Source: Coleophoma eucalyptorum
Lineage: Eukaryota; Ascomycota; Leotiomycetes; Helotiales; Dermateaceae
Direction of reading: 5' to 3'
Assembly (NCBI GenBank): GCA_026120035.1
Contig: JALRME010000060.1
Coordinates: 1-64,000, forward strand
Length of the DNA: 64,000 nucleotides
Below are positions 1 through 11,176 of the stretch, piece by piece. The position numbers were made by a program, and so were the translations under genes. The stretch's first letter is position 1; the number at the start of each line of letters is the position of its first letter. Under the pieces are notes generated by a model. It saw only the letters and a list, made by a program, of their open reading frames with translations. It searched no databases and was not told the origin of the DNA.

Positions 1-2230
1 TATATATATAGGGGTATTATGATATACCCTTATATATCTACCGTATGACAATGTTGTGATCACGTGTAGGTGATATAACGATATTCCAACAATAATAATT
101 ATTGTCAAAAATTTTCACTTTTGTATCAAACAAGGTAAACATTTTGACCCTCTTTCAACATCATAAGGAGGAACATTGGAATATTCTACTCCTTTTGCGA
201 TCGTGAGGCCGTTCAAAAAAGGGAGCCAAACACCGGTCTCCCGCTTCTCGCTTATCGGCTTTTTTGTTATTCTCGAGATGTTGCTACACAAACCGTTTTT
301 CTTCTTTTCTTACGGAAACTGATACCTAGCTGCGATATCTATATAGTTAACAATCTTGAAACATCGCTCGAAAGGAAGAGAACATTTTCTCCTTTGTGAT
401 CCAAAAACCCCCTTTGTTAAGATATCTTTTTTTTATCTATATCTGTATTCGTTATCTAGATCAGGTATTCTATAACAGCCTCTTTTTTGTACAAACGGGG
501 GTTCAGGCCAAGCAAGATTACTGTTCCCGGGTTCGTGTTTGAGCGTCAAATGTCATCGTTACAGTATCTAGCTATTTATCTCTAGAAATTATGAATTCTT
601 AGCCCTCAAAACTTTTAACTTAGCCGACGCTTAGAAAATCGGAAGATTACTGTTGGTATGCGTTTACAACGGGCAGAGCTCGTAATAGCATCATAGGCTT
701 CAATTACAGGGTATGCAGTATGTTGTAGGTGGTTGTTAATTCTCTCTATGTACGTGTATCGTAAATGGGGTATATCCCATCAACGAATGTGAGCACGCGA
801 TGCTGTCACGTGCTAAGTATATGTTATTGCAATCCGACAATTACCTTATAGGGAATTATCCTGCCTCGTCGTGCCTCACACACGTTAGTATGTTCGTCGT
901 ATAGAAGACGCTCCTGTTCCAACTATAGAGCGAAGGGTGCTTATAATCAAGTATGAGCTCACTCGAGGTTTCTTTAAACAAACGCCTTAGAAGACAATTT
1001 GCATAAGTTTGGCTAGTCTATATCTGCTATATTTTCTAATTTTACAAAATAGGTAGTGCATTTTGAGTATTTGTTAGTATTAACTTATGTAACCTTGAGT
1101 TTATCGGTGTTACTACGAGTATCTGCTGAGGGGAACCTACAAGTACGATATAGCAACTATTCAATAGAACTTTTTAGAAAAACGTTGCATTAATCGTAAG
1201 CTAGCTCCCCTTCCCACTTGAACCCACCACACAAACTGCCTAGAGGACACTTCTGAGAAAGAAAGGGGGAAATATTATAGGAAGAGCGTTAGAAGAGCTG
1301 GGCACAGATAATGATAGCAAAACATGTTGAACGAAGATACTTCTCAAGCGCAGGTCTGATACTATTCGCTGGGACAAGGCCACACAGTTTCTAAAGAGAT
1401 GAAATGGCGAGCTTTGGGTACATTTCCAAGTACAATGCCGAGCTTGGGAGCTTTGACAAGTACAGGCACAACAGATCTATCAACAGTTCCATTACGAGCT
1501 ACTGAGAAGCTAGAGCAAGTCCGCTACTCGGTAATTCCGCTCCTGATTGGTCCGACACCCTAGCCCCCACCAAGCCGGCGTCCCCTCCCCACCCTACCTC
1601 TTTTACTGCGTTGCATACTTTTCAAAAGTCTCAACTAGGGAAATGGCAAAGGAATGTTTCCGCCAATATCGCTTGTTGATCGGAGAAATGTCTACTAATA
1701 CACAACCGGCCCGATCACCTGTGCTTTTGCCACGACGACTCCTTTCAGTATTCGCAGTAAGCCAAAGGTAGGCAGGATCTTCAGTATTGACGTCCCATCT
1801 GTTCCAAATTCGACACGAACCATCTATGATACCACTGTTAACCATTGAATTAGGTACTCTTGTTTCTTGAATAGAACATAGTTGAACTCGAAAGCTCTTC
1901 GGGCCATCGTATTTATCGCCGTTTGCTGATTTCAAAGAAGGTTTGCTGGTTGCCAATGAATGCATACAGTCCTTAGCTTGGAATGAGAGTCACTTTTACT
2001 TTATGCCCAGCTACTAAAGTTGTTAAAGAACGATCTTGAAAAAAAAAACTTTTCAGTGGTTGTTTTGTTATGTTTTTAGATCCAGATATGAGACGGGCTT
2101 AGAGTTTAGTCAAAGTAGCTTTATTGGAGATTTGATATTAATCGAGCAGACGTCATCTAATGGTAATTTCACTTATTGACTAACTTGGGTTGTGGACCAC
2201 ATGTATGATTGATATCTAACATAGCAGAGG
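1..2230. other. A+T-rich intergenic region with repeat debris
   Basis: No gene is supported here. The segment begins with a short TA run and is A+T-rich throughout. About 225-840 holds one copy of a dispersed repeat listed separately. A 120-codon open frame on the minus strand (1965-1603) has no recognisable domain, signal peptide or partner exon, so I do not call it a gene. Confidence 0.6.
225..840 (+). repeat. Dispersed repeat A, longest copy
   Basis: Three separate parts of this stretch recur elsewhere in the window. The 5' part (about 230-345) matches 12765-12875, the middle (about 495-585) matches 8555-8640, and the 3' part (about 645-840) matches 51295-51515 in inverted orientation. 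Shared words include CGCTTATCGG, TTGTTATTCTCGA and GGTATGCGTTTACAACGGGC. The copies are partial and diverged, as expected for remnants of an old transposon or solo LTR. No protein-coding capacity is visible, so the class is unknown. Confidence 0.7.
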
Positions 2231-2237
2231 TATAAAG
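2231..2237 (+). promoter_or_regulatory. TATA-like element before the 2.3-kb secreted protein gene
   Basis: A TATAAAG sequence lies about 105 bp upstream of the ATG at 2341, a normal distance for a fungal TATA box plus 5' UTR. Confidence 0.4.
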
Positions 2238-2340
2238 CCTTGAGTCCACCTGCCTCAGTCTGTAATAAGTAATCCCCAAGTACTTGTCTATACTCTTACG
2301 TTGCAGGAAAATCCACCTTTGTCGCTTTCAATTCTTGAAG

Positions 2341-2841
2341 ATGAAGTCATCATTAATCACTCTATTGGCCCTAGTCTCCTGCGCACTAGCAGCAGTGAAA
2401 CCGAATGGTGATATTATCGTTGAAGGGTTCAACTCTCTCTTACAAGGATCGCTTGCTAGTATTGCGACAATAGACATTGGAAACTATACTGGTACTGGCA
2501 ATACGCAGGTGTGATTTCCTATTATTGTATATTTACCGACCTTTTTGCTAACTAACCAAACTACGGCTAGGCAAGATTAGTATCTAAGCCATGGTCGTCA
2601 CCGGGTACAGTCTTAGCCTTTGCTTATATCCTTGTTTCAATGCCAGGTGGCAATTTTCCGTCTACTAATCAATCCGCTCTAAATAAAGATTAATAAAAGT
2701 TCAGCTCCGTTCTCCCCAACGGTGAAGAACGCATGTCCAGACCAGATAGTCGAGCTAGATGCTGCACAGGTATTGGCAGTAGCTGCTCTCGAGGCCATTG
2801 GGCTAGCCTACGGCAATGGTGTACTCCTCCCATCGGGCTGA
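2341..2841 (+). CDS. small secreted protein, three exons, family unknown
   Basis: Predicted exons are 2341-2508, 2571-2646 and 2705-2841, with introns 2509-2570 (GTGTGA...CGGCTAG, branch GCTAAC) and 2647-2704 (GTGGCA...GTTCAG, branch CTAAT). They join without a frame break to a 126-aa protein. The first 18 residues form a clear signal peptide (MKSSLITLLALVSCALAA), so the product is probably secreted. The C-terminal part after about residue 80 is alanine/leucine-rich and contains the only mature cysteine. I recognise no family. A TATA box sits upstream. The second intron is the weakest part of the model, and a shorter product ending in exon 2 is possible. Decaying repeats lie on both sides, so a pseudogene cannot be excluded. 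Confidence 0.45.
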
Positions 2842-3700
2842 AAGACGATTGGTAGTGATGATTTTGGACAGGCCATATGATATACTCGCATTTGAACTAG
2901 GTTTGAGCTATGACTTGGATATGGAAGAATGTGGAGACGATGAATGTTTAGTTTCAACCTTTAGAGGAAGATTCCTTTTTAATAAGAAGTAGAACGGTTT
3001 TATTAGAAACTTCAGAAGTGAGCACAAAACCGAAGGGAAGATTTTTTCGTGACTTACATGACTAAATTACCTTGTTCCTTACTTTCATTTGGCTATTTTA
3101 TCATGTCTCCGTTATTACTGTGTATTTTGATTATACACCTCCACTTCTCCCTCTGCAGTAGCTTCATAGTATATTGTGGCTTATGCTTGCATTAAAATTG
3201 TGCTTATTTGAAACCATAAGTAAACGGACGAATAACTGAAACGATACTCTTGAAGAAGAGAAAGAGAGGAAATCTGGCTCCCTCCAGCCTCCGGCTTAGC
3301 CGCTTGCAACCCCTCCAAGATATGCTGACCGAGCTGACCAGAAACTAATACTCACTTATGAGCAGAATTTACTCACATTTCAGCCAATAGCTCAGATTTT
3401 ATTAGCACTACACACAAATAATTGCTCATTTTTAAGAAAACATTCGGATTACGCGGCACTGTAAGCAGCTGAAGTTTCTGTTAACACGGAATTATCCACG
3501 GATGACTCTCCTTAATGGCAGAAATAAGTCGCTACATATAAGTTCATTATTCTTCCACCCTTTCCCCTTTTACAAAAATCCCATATATAGCACAATGGCG
3601 GAAAATAATGGTCGTCGTTGCTCTGAGTGTAAGGATTCCTTGTCCTCATGTTTATCTTTCATTGATGCGCTCTTTAGTGGGCAAGGCTCTCGAGCATCAA
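2842..3700. other. Intergenic, no gene seen
   Basis: A+T-rich sequence between the small secreted protein and the retroelement fragment. A 72-codon frame at 3502-3720 contains a short CxxC stretch (RRCSECKDSL) but no recognised domain. It directly precedes the reverse-transcriptase remnant and may be part of the same debris. Confidence 0.5.
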
Positions 3701-3709
3701 TCCATCATC

Positions 3710-4010
3710 ACAACCTATAGTTATTAATACTATAGAGCATAAGGCATGGCAAGCGAAGAATTACCATTGGGCAAGAGCTCTAGAGCCTATTATTATTAAG
3801 ATGTTGAAGGAACGAATCGAGCGCGGAGTGCTAGAATACTCGGATGGGCTATATAGGAACCCCTGGTTCCTAGTGAAAAAGAAAAAGCCAGGCGAATATC
3901 GACTAATTAACTCTGCTACGCTACTTAATAAAGTAACTAGAGGAGATAAAATTACCTCCTTCGGTAGATGAATTTATAGAGGACTGTCAGGTGTCACAGG
4001 CAGAGTGACG
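3710..4010 (+). mobile_element. Ty3/Gypsy-type reverse transcriptase fragment, frameshifted
   Basis: Translation of about 3760-3960 gives the N-terminal part of a Ty3/Gypsy reverse transcriptase: a KERIERGVLEYS stretch, then NPWFLVKKKKPGEYRLI and an LLNKVT stretch. At about 3950 the frame breaks. The adjacent frame continues with LPPSVDEFIEDC, which corresponds to the conserved LPPSVDEF block of fungal Gypsy RT. One or two inserted or deleted bases therefore separate the halves. No LTRs, RNase H or integrase are visible. It is a short dead fragment. Confidence 0.75.
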
Positions 4011-4359
4011 TGCAAGCAATAGATAATAGTCCTTGACAGTTTAAGATTACCATCTTACTGCTTGATTCTACTTAGCTACGTCTTTTTACCCTTGTTTTCA
4101 CTATTTATTAAAACAACACACGGTTATTTATCCCTCTGCAGTGTTTGATTTAGTATTCCATTGTTTCACTTGCCCCATTGCCCCATACATCCATCATTAC
4201 TATTGCAGTGACTAGAATGATGTATTATGATCAACCGGGTTGCCCTTTGCTAACAAAATCGGGCCAAAAGTGTAGCAATATGTAGTATATAGAGGCAATG
4301 CTTCGCCTCGCCTCACAACCATATACTCATCCTCAACAGAAGTGGTAAGCAGTGTTTGA

Positions 4360-5529
4360 TCAGTAGTCATACTCGTAACAAAGGAAACCACCTTGAACAT
4401 TCATGACCGTTTCGATGGATACCGATGGGAGAATATCAGCGACATTTAAAGTATAGTTAAGAGTCGTGTTTGGCCATCCACCAGTAGGTGTATTCTCAAT
4501 ATTGAGAGGCAGGCTTAAATTGACGGAGTTTCCGCTCATATCAAACATGCGGGAGGAGGCATTGGCTTGCTGCCATTGCCACCAGAGACGATCAACGTAG
4601 TTGTGGTGCAGGAAAAAGGCTGGATCTCCAGGCGAGGAATCGATATCGGCCATCTAGTAGATACGGTTAGTGCAAGATAACCCAAAAGACGACATAGTCT
4701 CCAAGGAGCCACGTCAAAAGTGTTCACTCACCAGCATACCAACAGCAGTATGTCCAGCAACATGGGGTCCATCTGGGTACGCAACCATGCAGTTGAAGAA
4801 TGAGTAGTAGTCGTTGTACTGAGTGCAAGCCTCTACAGCAGCAGTGTTGCTGTATTGTACCAGGCTGTTGTCCCAAGCTCGACCAAGGCAGTAGTCAGTG
4901 TTCTCAAGCAATGGACCAATGTGCTCGATCGTATTTGCGAAGGGCCCATCAGTGACACAAGAAGAAGGTCCGGTGCCATTGCCACCGATGCCGGAGGCAG
5001 TCCACATATTCGACTGGAAGAAATTACCAGAGTCAGCGTCTAGCTTCTCATCCCACCAGGACATTGGTCCCTTGTAGTTGCAATGCTCCCGCAAGAGAGT
5101 CTCATGTGTATGCATGAACATTCTGTGCCAAGGTAAGAATTGGCCCTGTGATACGTAACTTAGTCTTTTCTCTCCCTTGGTCATAGAATATTCATTAGGA
5201 CTTACGACATTGTGGATGACATCTCCAACAGAGGTATTAGTCAGACTTCGGTGCAGACTTTGCAGATCACTGAAGCGACTAGTGACACCAGATAGACTGG
5301 TCTGAGCAGGAAGCGCCATCAAACAGAGCTCTGCGTCGGTATAAGCTTTCTTCTCTGCATCACTTAGGTTTCTCCATTCTTTGCGGATAGTGACGTTTTC
5401 TGCCGTGCATGTGCCGTTGTAGAAGTGCAAGCCTGTGGTTTTGGCGGCGATCGGCTCTTGTCGAGGAAGTATCGATGCATAACTTGTGGACACTAATAAA
5501 GTGCTGGCGGCTGCGAAGTAGATCTTCAT
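4360..5529 (-). CDS. secreted tyrosinase (type-3 copper oxidase)
   Basis: Exons on the minus strand are 5529-5206, 5145-4732 and 4653-4360, joining to 343 aa. The start at 5529 gives a signal peptide (MKIYFAAASTLLVSTSYA). The tyrosinase copper domain is complete. CuA has His93, His106 (DVIHNV) and His115 (LPWHR). CuB has His236 and His240 (GPHVAGHTAVG) and the DPAFFLHH motif (His262/263). The protein ends GGFLCYEYDY, as short fungal tyrosinases do. Family members oxidise phenols to o-quinones. Being secreted and short (no long C-terminal latency domain), it may act on extracellular phenolics or melanin precursors. Several N-glycosylation sequons are present. Intron 1 (5205-5146, GTAAGT...TCACAG) is exactly 60 bp, in frame and stop-free; splicing restores the family spacing between His106 and His115. 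Intron 2 is 4731-4654. Confidence 0.9.
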
Positions 5530-5634
5530 CTTGTGGATCTGTATAGCCACGAGAAGCAAAGAAAATTTAGAAATCGACTTATCTATGAGCTAATGGTGGC
5601 TTGATTCGACAACAGCTGATCGAGTAGCACCATC

Positions 5635-5642
5635 TTTATATA
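5635..5642 (-). promoter_or_regulatory. TATA box of the tyrosinase gene
   Basis: TATATAAA on the minus strand, about 106 bp upstream of the tyrosinase ATG. Confidence 0.5.
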
Positions 5643-5649
5643 AAAGGAA

Positions 5650-8600
5650 GCTTCTCCATAGATGCCCCTACCAGCGACAAATTCCTTCAACAAGGAGACC
5701 GACCGGGATTCATGCAAGCAGTAAAACTCCAGATCTCAAGGGTTCAACTATTCTCGGAGGTATTGACAGGGTTTAGGTGAAGTGGATTCCCGTGGTCATT
5801 CAGGCTCTGTACTGCTCGCAGCGCCATGGCACTCATATCTGAAGATTACTTGGAGAAATCGTTCCACAGTCTTGCGATAGCATAGGAGTACATTAATTGT
5901 AGATTAGTCGAGAATATGACAAGCAGTCATAGTAATATAGATTCAAAACAGGTTCACACTAGGCAGGACAGGACTCTGCCTGCATTAATCTCTCAGCAAC
6001 TGCTCCGAAGGTTCATTAAACATTTTGGTATGGAATATATAGGAGGTATTCTGTGACACAAAATAAAACCATTCATATCCATTATAATGTCATCTAGATT
6101 TGATATATTACGTTGCAAACCTGTTGCTCGAGGCCGACTTGGAGTCATCCCAACTTTCTCCTCGGTTACCCATTAATCATTAAATCAGTGCGTGAAATAT
6201 CAAACATTAGGTTATAGTTGCATAACAGCGGCACACAGCGGTCTCTAAATCGGAACCAATGCCAGTATAGTGGGGACCTAGGATCAATGAAGACCTCCGA
6301 TCCTAAATCGCAGTATTTGCCGTTGGTGCTAAGATACCGCTTCGATTACTCAATTTGGTGGGATGTCTCGGACATTTCCAATTTGGAAATTTTCCTTTCT
6401 AAAAAAAGACCCTTCTATGGCGATCCCTTTCAGTGTATTCAGCTGAACGTGAGGCCTCTGGAAGCTTGTAGTCTTACAGTACGGACGGAGGTGCAGGGGC
6501 TAATGTTTTGCATATCGCTCTTCTGGCAAAATGCTTGAGATACAGTAGTGGCTCCAGGACTACTACTAGAGCTTACTACATCAATACGTGCACAAATGAA
6601 GGCAGCAATCGATGCAAATAGGCCATTTACAGCGTCAGGACATAAGAATGGTAGTTATTGGAGATGGATATAAAGCATTCTGCCGAACATTTTCTTACAA
6701 AGGCGGTGCACAAAACCTTAGCCCCTGCATCTGCATCTCCGTAGATTCGGCGATTTACGAGGGGTAACAACTCGGCAGATATGCGCATCGGTGTAGGAAT
6801 CGCTCAGCATTTGAAGGATTAGATAAGATTAGATTGATAGGGAAAAACGAGAATTGGATTTCGAAATTGTGGTACGCGTAAGTTGGAGCTTTTAGCAATT
6901 TGTACAATGACATCGTCCGTCTATTAAAAAGCCGACACGACTCCTTACGTTATGTTAATACAAAATTGTCTTGAGTATTCTGGCCTTTCGAAAATATGAT
7001 AGGTCAATGCCTCCTCTAGATGGAGTCGTATTAGTGGCACTATCACAAACTCCAGGTCGAATGGAAGCATTGAATTTCTACCTTTGAAGCCTGGGTAACT
7101 CACAGCTTCAGGACACTGCTGACTGCGGGAGTCAGCAATAGCACTCCTCTGCCGGTACTGTGCCATGCTTCCTCACTAGCAATATTTTGACACCGCCCTT
7201 GTATTATAAATCGAACTCTAGTTGAGAAGAATAAGGAAGTTGACTTGACTCGCAAAGCGCGTCATCTTCATGTCGGGTGAGCCATCGATGAGTAAATCGA
7301 TCACAAAGAGGAGCGTTATTTCATCGTTATAGAACTAGCAGCGGATCGCGATTTTGAGAAGCATTTACGGTTACTGACCGGTCAACCAAAATCAAAGTCA
7401 GAATGGAACGTCTTTCGACAATAGAGGTAAAAGCTTCTTCGGTGGGTAGTCTGCCTAGCAGTGGCGGCTCGGCACATACGCAAGCTGGACATTCGTCATC
7501 GTGATATTAAGTAGAAAACACCCTTGTTCCCAGCGAAAAAATACTCTTAACTGAAATCGGAACATCTTTCCACCCCGTACAGGATACCAGGTACATGTAT
7601 ACGTCTATTCGCGAAGCGGCCAGTATCTACCTCGAGAAGTCGCAGGGAACCGATTTGGCTGGAGCGACGATATCTTTTTCCTCGGTTGTGTCCTCTGGGA
7701 AAAGGCTAAGGCCTTGTCCGCGCATACTCAAAGTCAAAAGTTTTCGCCGTGTTGCGCCCAACATATATTCCTTATCCATTGCCTATTTCGATCTCATGGG
7801 TGAGATATGCAAGATCATGGAAAATCCGGTGCTCATAAGACGCTTTCCTAAGCGCTTTCGGGTATCTACAAACTTCCTTCACTCGCTCTTGCTATTAATG
7901 GCCTTTCACCAATGGAAGACGGTGCTCGTCCAGACGTGCTGAGGCACCCATGACATATGTACCTAAGTGTTGCCTTTAGTACACTGCTCATCATTACTGG
8001 CCACTAATGGCGCTCAAATAGATCTGGAAATTCCTTCGCTTGGTTAATCAGATATAGCTGTCATGAAAGTACACCAATAGTAATTCTTCATGAAGCCCTA
8101 TCTCTAAAGCTCAAATTGATCCTTATAGCTACGTCTCTAATTCCTTTAATACCGGAAACACAACTCTTCCGTTCCAAACCCATCTAAGATCAAATCTATA
8201 TAACCCCCCACTTTACGATGCTCTTGATCTTGCCTACGACCACAGCTCTCCTAAAAGTGGTTCTATTGAATTGGATAAACTCTCGTAGTAGAGTCTAATG
8301 GATATAAATTTCAATATCTAGGACTTTTCTTGCTTCAACTAAAATATAAATTGAAATCTTAAGCCAAGTGAAGCGATGCTGTAAAACGGGATACAGAAAA
8401 CGAGACTAGGAAAACAAGTCCAGGAACCAGGAACCCAGAGCCGGAAGCCCAGAGCTAAGACCTTATTGTCACGAGATACTAGACAATAGGAAAGCTTTTG
8501 ACTAACACTTACCGACGTCACTATCACTATGCTCTTACTTCATGTAAGGGGCGTCCAGATTCCAGATCAAGCAAGATTTGTAGTCCGAGGTTGTGTTCTG

Positions 8601-9400
8601 AGTATCAACGTCGTTACGGTATCTAACTATTCAGTAGTCTCGATATCGGTAAAGCCAACTTGTAATGATTTATAGCAAGTCTTTTTTCATATACAGCTGC
8701 ATACAACCATAGAAAGTCGGTGATTATGTGTGGCTATCCATTTCCCTCCTCAATTTCTAGCACGCACCTTAATCTTCCTATATAAGGATTAGAGATTTAG
8801 GGCATAACTTACTCGTATCTTCTTACTTGTTGCTAATATTGGAGAGCGTATCGGAGCGAGGGTACGGTTGGTGAACTACTATGATAAGAAGTTTTCCTTC
8901 ATTAAAAGTGAAGTTTTAGAAAGAGCTCTCGGGCTCTACTTGAATTACTCTTAGACAATGTTAAGCTATTTCCAAACTCTTTCTCCGGCCTGTATACTAG
9001 CCCATTTTAACCAGGGTGGCATGGCTCAATGGGCATTTCAAATTCTACCTGAAAACTCTTCTTTCATTGAGACAACAGCATCGCATAAGAGGTAGCCTCA
9101 TAATACTGACTCTAGCCTAGGGTGCCCCGCATATTACAGATTTGCTTCAGTAATGGTTTCTTAGCATGCGGCTTGGATAGACTATAGCATAAAATCAATT
9201 ACAAAGCGTACTCGAAGATATTGTTTATGAAAGGAGCAAAAGATAGATTTCAAGCATGAAAAGATTTGTTGGTGAAAAATGTTGAATGTTGGATTCTACT
9301 TAGGCTCGTGCCAACGCAATGACAACTTGAATAAACTACAGAGAAAAAAAGGTCCATCCCACTAGCTTCCTGGGATGACGAAATAATTTGCCGGCTTCTT
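5650..9400. other. Long gene-poor, A+T-rich interval
   Basis: No gene can be supported over about 3.7 kb. Frames of 106 codons (6218-6538, +) and 115 codons (7595-7942, +) have no recognised domain. A short G+C-richer stretch at about 7400-7945, with a 33-codon frame from 7403 and the 115-codon frame, may be an eroded gene. A piece of dispersed repeat A lies at 8555-8640. Confidence 0.5.
8555..8640 (+). repeat. Dispersed repeat A, partial copy (middle part)
   Basis: Aligns with about 495-585, sharing CAAGCAAGATT, a GTTGTGTT/GTTCGTGTT block and a CGTTAC-GTATCTA-CTATT block with point differences. Confidence 0.6.
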
Positions 9401-9409
9401 ATGATCCAT

Positions 9410-9788
9410 CTATGGGCATGCCTTTCCGTAACCAGTGCTGATAGCGCAGCAATCGGCGATCTGTCACCAACTCGTCAGTCTAGTTACTTCCTCTATCAAG
9501 GTTCTCAAACTTACACATTGGGCCTCGGTGACACCTTGGTTAGAGCACCAGTCGTTCTTAAGCTCCTCGCAGCGAGCATCGCGGTCCTCGATTAAGAGGG
9601 AGTTATGTTGGTTCATACATCCCTTCCATCCACCGGCGGATCCTCCCCAGCAGCAGTCTTGCCCGGGGTTACACTGTGTGTATGTTATCAGCTTCCAACG
9701 GAATTATTGAGTATAGAGGAAGTCTTACAGCCATAGCTGAGGGAACAAAGACGGCCATAGCGGCGATAAGAGCCATGGAGAATTGCAT
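9410..9788 (-). CDS. 10-cysteine small secreted protein (paralogue 1)
   Basis: Exons on the minus strand are 9788-9729, 9673-9515 and 9460-9410, with introns 9728-9674 and 9514-9461 (GT-AG). They encode 89 aa. Residues 1-20 are a signal peptide ending SAMA, and the mature part of about 69 residues holds ten cysteines. The spacing is C-x5-CC-x10-C-x15-C-x7-C-x9-C-x3-CC-x9-C, ending C-P-stop. Conserved words shared with the paralogue at 11177 are GQDCCWGG, a GC-NQH block, GV--AQC, ADCC-IS and a terminal CP. Small size, secretion and paired cysteines make it an effector candidate or an antimicrobial/adhesive secreted peptide. No named family is recognised. The two genes lie head to head. A TATAAA box is about 60 bp upstream. 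Confidence 0.8.
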
Positions 9789-9845
9789 GATGAATTTAGT
9801 TGGTAAGGCTGATTGGTGAAGAATTTGAGAGTAAGTGAGTGAGGG

Positions 9846-9851
9846 TTTATA
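9846..9851 (-). promoter_or_regulatory. TATA box of 10-cysteine gene 1
   Basis: TATAAA on the minus strand, about 58-63 bp upstream of the ATG at 9788. Confidence 0.5.
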
Positions 9852-9979
9852 TGAATGTGATGATTATTGGATGATGATGTGAGTGAATGAAGATTGATTT
9901 GGATAGAAAAACCTCTCTATTTGTACTCTTTAACCATCAACCTACAATAGAGGTGATCTACATAGGCCTTCTTTTTAAT

Positions 9980-10440
9980 TATATTGAATTGTCATTGTTA
10001 GATCCTATGGTCTTGGTAGCTCATGGCATTGGTAGCAAAACTTGAGTATAATACGAGGAGCTTATGTTAGAAAACGCCGATCCGAGTATTTGAACTATAT
10101 GGACTTGTCATTGTCAACCTTGTAGTATTGGCATGGTATAAATGACACAGCTGAAGTATAATACGTGAAGCTAATATCAGAAAACGACGATCCGTGTAGC
10201 TTGAACTGTATTGACATGTTATTGTTAAACCCTGCGGTCTTGGTGGTTCTTAGCATTGGTGGCAAAAGTTAATAATACGAGGAGCTGATATCAAAAAATG
10301 GCGATCTGAGTAGTTTGAATTATATTGACTCGCCATTGTTAATATATGACCTTTAGGATTCCATGGCATTAGTGACACAGCTCAAGTATAGTTCATGGCA
10401 ACAGTTGATACAACTCAGAGAGAAACCTAGGAGCGAACAT
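9980..10440 (+). repeat. Degenerate ~114-bp tandem repeat, about four copies
   Basis: The core GTCATTGT recurs as GTCATTGT (9991), GTCATTGT (10107), GTTATTGT (10218) and GCCATTGT (10332), with periods of 116, 111 and 114 bp. Each unit also contains a TTGGTGG/TTGGTAG-like block, GGCATTGGTAGC or a variant, a TATAATACG-GAGCT block, and AAAACG-CGATCCG. The copies are clearly diverged. The array fills the promoter interval between the two 10-cysteine genes. Confidence 0.75.
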
Positions 10441-11050
10441 CCGAATACGATAATACGAGTAGTTTTGCTCGATTAGAATGAAACCTGAAATCCGGTATAG
10501 ATAACCTCTGCCAGGCCTATAATTACTTGTTTATTAGAATAAACACAAGTGTTTCACTGACTGATATCTAAAACAGATAAAACTAGTTTAAATTCATTTT
10601 AACCTGAATTAACCTAGTCTGGTTTAACTTCAACTTTTTAAGGTTTCCTGCACCTGTAACACTGCATGATAAACCTTGGCAAATTCTTGTTTTTTAGCCA
10701 AGGAAAATCAGATTACTGTATTTGAGATAGTGTTTACAATGCATAAACTCGGATTACCCCACTTGAACTCTCTTCAAGTCTGTTTACTGTATCCCGTAAA
10801 GTGGTATTTCGCTACGCCATTTTGTTCAGCTTGGTATTAGCGATGATCGCCAGATAAATAGCCTCAGTAACGGCTGACACCTAAAGCAGAATTCTAAAGC
10901 AGAATACCAAGGTGCCAATGCCATTCTATAGGATGCAATCTGCATTACTTGTGATGACTTGAACCTTGGTTGACAATTCGCGTAAGTTCAATAGATTCTA
11001 CAACTCGTGTCCTTCTGAACTTTTGAGCTAGAAGTTAGATTAAAAAAAGC
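10441..11050. other. Upstream region of 10-cysteine gene 2
   Basis: A+T-rich non-coding sequence between the tandem repeat and the TATA box at 11051. Nothing else is recognised. Confidence 0.5.
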
Positions 11051-11058
11051 TATATAAG
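11051..11058 (+). promoter_or_regulatory. TATA box of 10-cysteine gene 2
   Basis: TATATAAG located 126 bp upstream of the ATG at 11177. Confidence 0.5.
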
Positions 11059-11176
11059 ACCACGCGCCTTTCCTTTTAATCCTTTATGACAACCCTTTCA
11101 TCATCTCAACTATCTCATCATTTTTTTATACCTAAATTCAACTTTGCAACATTTCCAATAGTCCATCAACTTCAAG

